Positions 1 to 5,336 of a stretch of DNA of 5,448 nt are shown piece by piece. The notes beneath the pieces are model-generated. The model did not search any database. It was not told the DNA's origin and was given only the letters and a program-made list of their open reading frames with translations. How positions within the stretch are numbered: position 1 is the stretch's first letter; each line of letters opens with the position of its first letter. The stretch is taken from positions 1 through 5,448 of the forward strand of contig USCU01000090.1 of NCBI GenBank assembly GCA_900553335.1. Direction: 5' to 3'. The DNA is from an uncultured Ruminococcus sp. (lineage in GTDB: Bacteria > Bacillota > Clostridia > Oscillospirales > Ruminococcaceae). A program made the translations under genes and the position numbers.

Positions 1-47
1 CTACACAGAGTAGATCGTCGGCAGCGTCAGATGTGTATAAGAGACAG
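1..47 (+). other. Untrimmed Illumina Nextera i5 adapter (sequencing artefact)
   Basis: This is library-construction sequence, not genome. Bases 1-6 (CTACAC) match the end of the P5 flow-cell oligo. Bases 7-14 (AGAGTAGA) match, from memory, the i5 index N504/S504. Bases 15-28 (TCGTCGGCAGCGTC) are the Nextera read 1 overhang. Bases 29-47 (AGATGTGTATAAGAGACAG) are the 19-base Tn5 mosaic end. The exact order P5 tail, 8-base index, overhang, mosaic end leaves little doubt. Although it contains a Tn5 end, it is not evidence of a natural transposon. It marks an assembly end and truncates the lipoprotein gene that follows. Confidence 0.98.
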
Positions 48-313
48 GAATTATAATCGGGATTTGATCTTACATTTACCTGCTGAGTAACCGTATACTC
101 AGATGTATTATTTTCAGCAGCCTGTGTGGTTTGCTCTGCAGCAGTCGTTTCTTCGGTCTGATACTCTGTAGTTTCGGCTTCTGTAGTTACCTGATGAGTA
201 GACTGGGTTGTTTTTCTTTTAAATGTTATATTAATATCATCATTTGAAGAACAAGCGCAAAAAGATGCGGCAACCGACAAAACCAACATTGCTGAAAATA
301 TTTTTCTAAACAT
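48..313 (-). CDS. Putative lipoprotein with Thr/Gln/Glu-rich linker and start of an SH3b domain, 3' end missing
   Basis: This is a partial gene of 88 complete codons, starting at ATG 313-311 and cut at base 48 by the adapter. The product starts MFRKIFSAMLVLSVAASFC: a basic N-terminus, a hydrophobic core, then Ala20-Cys21 followed by SSNDD. That looks like a lipoprotein signal peptide with Cys21 as the lipidated residue, although the lipobox (F-C-A-C) is not the canonical L-x-A-C. Residues 35-72 are a low-complexity spacer rich in Thr, Gln and Glu. Residues 73-88 (YTVTQQVNVRSNPDYN) match the opening of bacterial SH3 domains, whose hallmark is a VNVRSxP motif. Such domains often bind cell-wall peptides, so an exported, membrane-anchored, wall-facing protein is inferred. 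AAGGAG at 321-326 lies 7 bases before the ATG. The gene begins 28 bases after aroF with no terminator between, so it is probably last in that transcript. The true C-terminus and any catalytic domain are unknown. Confidence 0.8.
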
Positions 314-341
314 ACCTTTTCTCCTTTTTTGCTAAACAATA

Positions 342-1361
342 TTAATTAATATCTAACTTCCTTCCGACAAACTCAGCACAAGATTTTATCTTTTCCATAA
401 CCTTCTCAAAGCTTGACGGTGTTAAGCACTGCGCCCCATCGCTCCATGCATTTTTAGGATTGAGATGAACCTCTATTTCAAGAGCGTCCGCTCCTGATAC
501 TACAGCAGCAAGACTCATAGGCTCAATTAAAGAAGTCATTCCTGTTGCATGGCTTGGATCAACTACTATAGGAAGATGAGATTTTTGCTTTAAAAGAGGA
601 ACAGCTGAAATATCAAGCGTATTTCTCGTCATAGGCTCAAAGGTTCTTATTCCTCTTTCACATAAAATTACATTTTTATTTCCGTTTGACATAATATACT
701 CTGCGCTCATTAAAAGCTCCTCAAGCGTATTTGCAAGACCTCTTTTCAAAAGCACAGGCTTATTTGTTTTTCCAAGCTCCTTTAAAAGCTCGAAGTTTTG
801 CATATTTCTTGCGCCCACCTGCAAAACGTCTATATCCTCAAACTGATCCAAATGAGCCAGCGACATTATTTCTGTTACAATAGGAAGTCCGGTTTCTTTT
901 TTTGCCTTTAAAAGGTAGTCAAGTCCTTCCTTTCCGAGTCCTTGGAAGGAATAAGGAGAAGTTCTCGGCTTATATGCTCCTCCTCTGAGCATTGTAGCTC
1001 CTGCCTTTTTAACGGCAATCGCAGTTTCAATTATCTGCTTTTCACCCTCAACGGAGCAAGGACCTGCAATTACGTTTAAAGTTCCGCCGCCAATTTTCCT
1101 TCCCTCAACTTCAATCACCGTATCATCAGGATGAAATCTTCTGTTAGCCTGCTTATATGGCTCCTGAACTCGCTTAACCTCATCGACCATTTCCTTAGCC
1201 TGAACGCTTTCGAGATCTATTTGTGTGGTATCTCCGACAAGTCCGATAATCTTAGAATGAAGTCCTGTAACTATATTTGTCTTAACATCAAAAGTATGAA
1301 GCCAGCTTACAAGCTCCTCTATCTGACCTTCTGTTGCACTATTTTTTAATACTATAACCAT
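342..1361 (-). CDS. aroF: 3-deoxy-7-phosphoheptulonate (DAHP) synthase, type I beta with N-terminal ferredoxin-like domain
   Basis: This cytosolic enzyme condenses phosphoenolpyruvate and erythrose 4-phosphate to DAHP, the first step of the shikimate pathway to aromatic amino acids. The 339-residue product aligns by eye over its whole length with Thermotoga maritima DAHP synthase. Residues 1 to about 68 form the ferredoxin-like (ACT-resembling) domain, which in that enzyme mediates Tyr/Phe feedback inhibition, so allosteric control is likely here. The TIM barrel follows, with IAGPCSVEG (98-106), RGGAYKPRTSPYSFQGLG (126-143), KPVLLKRG (201-208), CERGIRTFE (234-242) and VDPSHATG (267-274). The expected metal ligands are all present: Cys102, His271, Glu297 and Asp308. 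There is no fused chorismate mutase. The ATG at 1361 is chosen because GGAGG (1371-1375) lies 9 bases upstream and the family starts M-V-I-V-L-K. The frame stays open 32 codons further, but that part lies inside pcrA. It starts 25 bases after the pcrA stop, and no other aro gene is in the window. Confidence 0.96.
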   Translation of the reverse strand: MVIVLKNSATEGQIEELVSWLHTFDVKTNIVTGLHSKIIGLVGDTTQIDLESVQAKEMVDEVKRVQEPYKQANRRFHPDDTVIEVEGRKIGGGTLNVIAGPCSVEGEKQIIETAIAVKKAGATMLRGGAYKPRTSPYSFQGLGKEGLDYLLKAKKETGLPIVTEIMSLAHLDQFEDIDVLQVGARNMQNFELLKELGKTNKPVLLKRGLANTLEELLMSAEYIMSNGNKNVILCERGIRTFEPMTRNTLDISAVPLLKQKSHLPIVVDPSHATGMTSLIEPMSLAAVVSGADALEIEVHLNPKNAWSDGAQCLTPSSFEKVMEKIKSCAEFVGRKLDIN

Positions 1362-1370
1362 TTTACTTTT

Positions 1371-1375
1371 CCTCC
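1371..1375 (-). promoter_or_regulatory. Ribosome binding site that fixes the aroF start
   Basis: The minus strand reads GGAGG here, 9 bases before the ATG at 1361. It sits in the short pcrA-aroF gap and decides the start in favour of 1361 over an in-frame start at 1457 within pcrA. The 1457 start would add 32 residues that do not resemble the family. Confidence 0.85.
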
Positions 1376-1386
1376 GAAATAATAAA

Positions 1387-3750
1387 TTATATCCTTGTGA
1401 TTTTGGCAAAATTCGCCATGACTTTTTTTGTCCCTCTCGTATCAAAGGCAATTTCAAGCATCGTATCGTTCGCCATTGATTTTGCGCTTAAAACAGTTCC
1501 CTCTCCAAAGACATTGTGCTTAACTCTATTTCCGACATCAAATGTCTGAGTGTTTTTCTCAGGTTTTTTTAACATATTTCTTTTTATCTGATTTTCAAGC
1601 GACATATTCGACTTGTTAAAATCATTATGCGTAAACCTTGTCGAAGCCGGTGACGACGCAACCGTCTGCTCAAAATCCTTTTCAACTCCCGACATATCAA
1701 GCTCCGACAAAAATCTTGACGGAGGATTTGAGTTCGTCATTCCATAAAGCATTCTTTTTCTTGCGTTTGTGAGATAAAGCTTTTTCTTTGCTCTTGTGAT
1801 TGCAACGTAGCAAAGCCGCCTTTCTTCTTCTACATCAGCTTCGTCAAGAATGCTTCTTTGCGATGGAAATATGTTTTCCTCCATACCTACGGAGAAAACA
1901 GTGTCAAATTCAAGTCCCTTTGCAGAATGCATTGTCATCATCACTACATAATCTCCGTTTTCATCGAGATTATCCATATCTGTAAACAGCGCAATCTCCT
2001 CTAAAAATCCCGACAGCGACGGTTCTGTTGAAGATTCCTCATAATTTGCCATTGTGCTTTTAAGCTCTTCAATGTTTTCAAGCCTGGTTAAGCCTTCATC
2101 ACCCTGAGTTCTTAAATACTCGGCATAGCCCGAGCGCTCCAGAAGCTCGTCCAAAAGAGTTTCAAGAGAGTCCTGCTCAGAAACTTCCCTTAAGTCTTCA
2201 AACATTTCAGCTAGCGGTATAAGCACCTTTGCTTTTTTTGCAAGAGGAATCAGCGAATCTGAATCTCTCATAATCTCAAGCGGAGTTTGAGAAAGGTCTG
2301 ACGCTATCTGTTCAATAGCGGTTACCGTCGCTTCTCCGATTGACCTTTTCGGCTCATTTATTATTCGCCTTAGCCTTAATACATCCCCGGGATTGTTTAT
2401 GACTGACAGGTACGATAGGATATCCTTGATTTCCTTTCTGTCATAAAACTTCGTTCCGCCGAATATTTTATATGAAATTCCGCTTTGAATAAATGCCTGC
2501 TCAACGGCATTAGACTGCGAATTCATTCTGTAAAGCACAGCAAAATCGCTTTGCTTTTTACCGTTTTTTATTCCCTCCAAAACCGTATCAGCGATAAACT
2601 TAGCCTCGCTTTTTTCAGTATTAGCCGTATATACCGTTACCTTATCTCCTGCGCCGTCAGCAGTAAATAAGTTTTTTCCTTTTCTGCCTCGGTTATTCTT
2701 GATAAGAGTATTTGCACAGTTCAGTATATTTTGAGTTGAACGGTAATTCTGTTCAAGCCTAATTACCGAAGTATTTTCAAACTGGTTTTCAAAGCTTAAG
2801 ATGTTTTCAATGGTTGCACCTCGAAACTTATATATGCTCTGGTCGTCATCTCCGACAACGCAGAGATTTTTATGTCTTGAAGAAAGCATTGATATAAGCT
2901 TATACTGCACCATATTGGTATCCTGATACTCGTCTACAACTATGTATTTATAAAGGTTTTGATAATGCGATAAAACGTCAGGGTTTTCTTCAAACAGCTT
3001 TACCGTAAGCGCTATAATATCGTCAAAATCCATTGCATTTGCCGCTACCAGTCTTCGCTGATACTCTCCATACACTCTGGCGATAATTTTCTTTTGATAA
3101 TCCTGTCCGCCCTCTTTTTCAAAAGTCTCCGGTGATATGAGCGACTCCTTGCATCTTGAGATTATTCCGAGAACATTTTTAGGCGGGAACATTTTATCGC
3201 TTATATCCAAATCCTTTAAAACGCTCTTTATAACTCGTTTTTGATCATCCGTATCGTAAATTGTAAAATTAGATCCGTATTCAGTGTGTTCGCTTTCACG
3301 TCTTAGTATTCTTACGCAAGCAGAGTGAAAGGTTGCTGCTGTAATCCCGGAGCCGCTTTCTCCAAGCATAAGCGATATTCTCTCTTTAAGCTCAGCCGCA
3401 GCCTTATTTGTAAAGGTTATCGCTAAAACATTCCAAGGATTTATAGGACTTACACTTATTATTTCCCGAAGTCTTGCGTTATCTTCGCATGCGCCGCTGA
3501 TATAATTTTTCAAAAACGCACGCTCGTCCTCTGAAAAATCAGGCGATACGGCATGATACGCATTTCCAAAATATATCATATTGGCTATCCTATTTACCAA
3601 AACTGTAGTTTTTCCGCTTCCTGCTCCTGCTAAAATCAGCACCGGACCATCTATCTGAAAAACAGCTCTTTGCTGTTCCGTATTTAGCTTTCCAAAATAT
3701 TTTTTAAGCGCTTTTTGCTTAAGCTGTTCATTGCTTTCTTTTATAAGCAC
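1387..3750 (-). CDS. pcrA: ATP-dependent DNA helicase, UvrD/Rep superfamily 1A, PcrA type
   Basis: This is a 3'-5' single-strand DNA translocase and helicase. In Firmicutes PcrA is known for repair, plasmid replication, clearing RecA and dealing with stalled RNA polymerase. All SF1A motifs are intact (numbering from the proposed GTG): Q motif LNTEQQRAV (22-30), Walker A AGAGSGKT (41-48), Ia ITFTNKAA (111-118), II VVDEYQDT (271-278), III VVGDDDQSIYKFRGA (298-312), IV RLEQNYRST (331-339), V MTMHSAKGLEF (605-615) and VI ERRLCYVAITRAKKKL (643-658). A polar linker (about 690-735) leads to a Tudor-like C-terminus (736-787, FDVGNRVKHNVFGEGTV), the part of PcrA known to bind RNA polymerase. At 787 residues it is longer than Bacillus-type PcrA (about 725-740), mostly because of an extra segment of about 40 residues between Walker A and motif Ia. 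The usual Trp of motif III is Phe309. It is the promoter-proximal gene of the minus-strand unit. A TTG at 3765 is possible as a start but lies in the ribosome binding site. Helicase identity is certain; PcrA rather than another UvrD relative is very likely. Confidence 0.95.
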   Translation of the reverse strand: MLIKESNEQLKQKALKKYFGKLNTEQQRAVFQIDGPVLILAGAGSGKTTVLVNRIANMIYFGNAYHAVSPDFSEDERAFLKNYISGACEDNARLREIISVSPINPWNVLAITFTNKAAAELKERISLMLGESGSGITAATFHSACVRILRRESEHTEYGSNFTIYDTDDQKRVIKSVLKDLDISDKMFPPKNVLGIISRCKESLISPETFEKEGGQDYQKKIIARVYGEYQRRLVAANAMDFDDIIALTVKLFEENPDVLSHYQNLYKYIVVDEYQDTNMVQYKLISMLSSRHKNLCVVGDDDQSIYKFRGATIENILSFENQFENTSVIRLEQNYRSTQNILNCANTLIKNNRGRKGKNLFTADGAGDKVTVYTANTEKSEAKFIADTVLEGIKNGKKQSDFAVLYRMNSQSNAVEQAFIQSGISYKIFGGTKFYDRKEIKDILSYLSVINNPGDVLRLRRIINEPKRSIGEATVTAIEQIASDLSQTPLEIMRDSDSLIPLAKKAKVLIPLAEMFEDLREVSEQDSLETLLDELLERSGYAEYLRTQGDEGLTRLENIEELKSTMANYEESSTEPSLSGFLEEIALFTDMDNLDENGDYVVMMTMHSAKGLEFDTVFSVGMEENIFPSQRSILDEADVEEERRLCYVAITRAKKKLYLTNARKRMLYGMTNSNPPSRFLSELDMSGVEKDFEQTVASSPASTRFTHNDFNKSNMSLENQIKRNMLKKPEKNTQTFDVGNRVKHNVFGEGTVLSAKSMANDTMLEIAFDTRGTKKVMANFAKITRI

Positions 3751-3758
3751 CAAGCCTT

Positions 3759-3763
3759 CCTCC
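3759..3763 (-). promoter_or_regulatory. Ribosome binding site that decides the pcrA start
   Basis: The minus strand reads TTGGAGGAAGGCTTGGTG at 3765-3748. GGAGG (3763-3759) is 8 bases before the GTG at 3750 and 5 bases before the TTG at 3753. It overlaps the TTG at 3765, which would therefore have no Shine-Dalgarno sequence of its own. GTG 3750 has the best spacing; TTG 3753 is the second choice. Confidence 0.7.
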
Positions 3764-3830
3764 AACTCTTTTACATTTTAAATATTAAACTGCATACTAT
3801 AAACCTAGTATATATGATGATATATAATAT

Positions 3831-3859
3831 ATTGTATCACAATCGCACGACTTTGAAAA
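3831..3859 (-). promoter_or_regulatory. Probable sigma-A promoter for pcrA-aroF-lipoprotein unit
   Basis: On the minus strand, a -35 box TTTTCA (3859-3854, 4 of 6 consensus bases) is followed by a 17-base spacer and a -10 box TACAAT (3836-3831, 5 of 6). The three bases before the -10 are TGA, an extended -10 signature. Transcription would start near 3824, giving a leader of about 75 bases before GTG 3750. A-tracts directly upstream of the -35 (minus-strand A7 at 3869-3863 and 3881-3875) fit an UP element. This is pattern matching only. Confidence 0.6.
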
Positions 3860-3862
3860 GAC

Positions 3863-3881
3863 TTTTTTTCAATCTTTTTTT
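3863..3881 (-). promoter_or_regulatory. Candidate UP element: two phased A-tracts upstream of the pcrA promoter
   Basis: Two runs of seven A on the minus strand are separated by GATTG, with their starts 12 bases apart. Relative to the inferred transcription start they fall at about -39 to -45 and -51 to -57. These are the proximal and distal sites where the alpha-subunit C-terminal domain binds in UP elements. Curved DNA is an alternative or additional explanation. Confidence 0.45.
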
Positions 3882-3900
3882 GAAAACACCCATAAAACTG

Positions 3901-3929
3901 TAGATTTTTTGCCAAAAGTAATGTATAAT
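3901..3929 (+). promoter_or_regulatory. Possible promoter for the AI-2E family transporter gene
   Basis: A perfect -10 TATAAT (3924-3929) has TAGATT (3901-3906) 17 bases upstream, only 3 of 6 bases of the -35 consensus. Transcription would start near 3936, leaving a leader of about 85 bases before TTG 4022. The near-consensus TTGCCA at 3909-3914 is too close (9 bases) to serve as its -35. It is the best candidate on this strand but unproven. Confidence 0.4.
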
Positions 3930-3972
3930 TATTTCAGACAACGAATTCGCCTGTTTTATTAAAAAAATAATA

Positions 3973-3987
3973 GCGTTCAGATAACGC
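3973..3987 (+). repeat. Short inverted repeat in the transporter gene leader
   Basis: GCGTT, a 5-base loop CAGAT, and AACGC form a perfect 5-base-pair stem in the inferred 5' leader, about 20 bases before the ribosome binding site. It has no U-run, so it is not a terminator. It could be an operator half-site pair or a minor RNA hairpin, and a stem this short can also arise by chance. Confidence 0.3.
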
Positions 3988-4007
3988 ATAATAAAATAAA
4001 TCATGTT

Positions 4008-4013
4008 GGGAGA
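4008..4013 (+). promoter_or_regulatory. Ribosome binding site supporting the TTG start of the transporter gene
   Basis: GGGAGA lies here with 9 bases between GGGAG and TTG 4022. The next in-frame Met is residue 24, inside the first membrane segment, so TTG is the sensible start. An out-of-frame ATG at 4003 opens only 11 codons. Confidence 0.7.
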
Positions 4014-4021
4014 TTTACAGA

Positions 4022-5296
4022 TTGAAAAGATATACTAACTCACGCTACAATACAATCGCCGCATATGTTATAGCCGTAATAGCCATAACAATGATAATGG
4101 TGCTTTGCATTTTTAAATTTTCAAACATTTGGTCAATTATCGGAAAAGCCGTAACTGTGCTTATGCCGGCAATCTGGGGCTTTGCTATTGCGTTTATTTT
4201 GAATCCCGTTATGAAATTCTTTGATAAAACCATTTCAAAATATGTGTTTCGAAAAAAGTCTTACCCGAGAATTACCCGTGCGATTTCGGTTTCTCTTGTA
4301 ACTATTTTGCTTTTGATTCTTATATGCGGAGTTATCGCTATCATTCTTCCAAGCTTTATTGAATCTCTATTTGAAATCTTTAAGAGCGCACCTGAAATGA
4401 TTTCTAAAGTTCAGGACTTCATAAACGATACCTTTAAAGATAACAAGGATATTTTAGACGCTCTTACGCAAAAGCTTTCTGAGCTGTCCAACGACACAAC
4501 TACTTTATGGAAACAAATTGAACCTATGCTCACTAACCTTATGTCAAGCATTTGGAGTGTTGTGACCTTTTTGAAAAACTTTCTGATCGGAATTATAATT
4601 TCAATTTACCTGCTTTACAGCAAAGAAAGACTTATTGCTCAAAGCAAAAAGGTTATGCTTGCATTTTCAAAAAGAAAGAAATTTGAAACTACCTCTCTTA
4701 TTTTAAATCGAGCGAATAAAACTTTTTCAGGGTTTATTTCAGGAAAACTACTGGATTCACTCATTATAGGAGTTCTCTGCGGAATAGTTCTTACTGTGTT
4801 TAAGTTTCCTTATCCTTTGATGATTTCGGTTTTTGTCGGAATCACAAATATAATTCCGTTTTTCGGTCCTTTTATAGGGGCAATTCCGTCAGCTGTTTTA
4901 ATTCTTTTGGTTGAGCCAAAAATGGTTATTTGGTTTATAGTTATAATTGTTATCCTGCAGCAGTTTGACGGAAACGTTTTAGGGCCGAAAATTTTAGGAG
5001 ATTCTACCGGACTTCCGGCTATATGGGTATTGGTTTCTATTTTAATAGGCGGAGGACTTTTCGGTTTTGCAGGAATGATACTTTCCGTTCCGGCTTTTGC
5101 GCTTATATATGATCTCACAAGAGAGTATATTGCTGAACGGCTCAGAAAAAAACATCTTCCTACGGATACAAACTTCTACAAAAACAAAAACCCCTTAATT
5201 TTTGAAAAACAATCAGGCTCACCAATAACTAAGAAAACACTGGACAAAATGGTGATTCCGTCTGCAGATGACGTAAACCAGGCAAAGAAAGACTAA
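4022..5296 (+). CDS. AI-2E family (DUF20/UPF0118) membrane transporter
   Basis: This is a 424-residue polytopic inner-membrane protein of the TqsA/PerM/YtvI family. Members have been linked to autoinducer-2 export, other small-molecule export or Na+/H+ antiport, so the substrate here cannot be stated. Hydrophobic segments are visible at about 12-31, 43-63, 87-109, 181-199, 244-260, 265-292, 300-313 and 331-362. The hydrophilic stretch 111-178, with several amphipathic helices, is the large loop typical of the family. Family signatures are NIIPFFGPFIGAIPS (276-290), DGNVLGPKILG (316-326) followed by LPAIWVLVSILIGG (331-344), and the Gly-rich GGGLFGFAGMILSVPAFA (343-360). A polar, Lys-rich cytoplasmic tail of about 60 residues (365-424) follows. 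Length is a little above the usual 340-400, because of this tail. It starts with TTG after GGGAGA. A lipoprotein gene follows 40 bases after its stop with no terminator between, so the two are probably co-transcribed. Family assignment is firm; function is open. Confidence 0.93.
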   Translation: MKRYTNSRYNTIAAYVIAVIAITMIMVLCIFKFSNIWSIIGKAVTVLMPAIWGFAIAFILNPVMKFFDKTISKYVFRKKSYPRITRAISVSLVTILLLILICGVIAIILPSFIESLFEIFKSAPEMISKVQDFINDTFKDNKDILDALTQKLSELSNDTTTLWKQIEPMLTNLMSSIWSVVTFLKNFLIGIIISIYLLYSKERLIAQSKKVMLAFSKRKKFETTSLILNRANKTFSGFISGKLLDSLIIGVLCGIVLTVFKFPYPLMISVFVGITNIIPFFGPFIGAIPSAVLILLVEPKMVIWFIVIIVILQQFDGNVLGPKILGDSTGLPAIWVLVSILIGGGLFGFAGMILSVPAFALIYDLTREYIAERLRKKHLPTDTNFYKNKNPLIFEKQSGSPITKKTLDKMVIPSADDVNQAKKD

Positions 5297-5326
5297 AGTA
5301 ACAACATAAAGTTTTAATTTGAAAAT

Positions 5327-5330
5327 GAGG
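5327..5330 (+). promoter_or_regulatory. Weak ribosome binding site suggesting a GTG start for the right-hand lipoprotein
   Basis: GAGG lies 6 bases before GTG 5337. The alternative in-frame ATG at 5325 overlaps this site and has no purine-rich motif upstream (the preceding bases are TTTTAATTTGAAA). GTG is therefore preferred, though an ATG start remains possible and would add four residues (MRNI). Confidence 0.5.
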
Positions 5331-5336
5331 AATATA

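Larger units (their letters stand above)
3766..4021. other. AT-rich divergent intergenic region between pcrA and the transporter gene
   Basis: No gene is seen here. From left to right it holds the pcrA leader with the AT-only dyad TATATgatgATATA (about 3811-3824), a pcrA promoter candidate on the minus strand (3831-3859), two 7-base T-runs (3863-3869 and 3875-3881), a weaker plus-strand promoter candidate (3901-3929), an 8-base palindrome CGAATTCG (3942-3949), a short hairpin (3973-3987) and the transporter ribosome binding site (4008-4013). I found no riboswitch, T-box or tRNA-like structure. Confidence 0.75.

Noticed and set aside
29..47. A 19-base Tn5 mosaic end that could suggest a transposon
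   Set aside because: It is flanked by the Nextera overhang, index and P5 tail, so it comes from library tagmentation. There is no transposase gene nearby.
1131..1349. Plus-strand open frame of 72 codons
   Set aside because: It lies opposite the N-terminal half of aroF, has no ribosome binding site and shows no recognisable domain.
1362..1386. Possible terminator, T-box or riboswitch in front of aroF
   Set aside because: The gap is only 25 bases, mostly ribosome binding site, with no stem or U-run.
1800..1985. Plus-strand open frame of 61 codons, and a similar one at 2485-2670
   Set aside because: Both are antisense to well-conserved pcrA motifs and have no supporting start signal.
3823..3828. 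Perfect TATAAT on the plus strand
   Set aside because: No acceptable -35 lies at 16-18 bases (TAAACC at 17), and the surrounding TATATA repeats make chance matches likely.
3715..3903. Plus-strand open frame of 62 codons running from the pcrA start into the intergenic region
   Set aside because: It overlaps the pcrA promoter and 5' end on the other strand. Its composition reflects AT-rich DNA and it has no family resemblance or ribosome binding site.
4003..4038. Short upstream frame of 11 codons (ATG at 4003) overlapping the transporter start
   Set aside because: It contains the transporter ribosome binding site rather than being served by one. It is too short to support as a leader peptide and has no regulatory codon pattern.
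4810..5118. Minus-strand open frame of 102 codons, with smaller ones at 4045-4233 and 5219-5425
   Set aside because: They are antisense to the conserved transporter. The Ile/Pro/Thr-rich, repetitive-looking product is the usual reverse-complement shadow of Gly/Ile/Phe-rich membrane protein codons.
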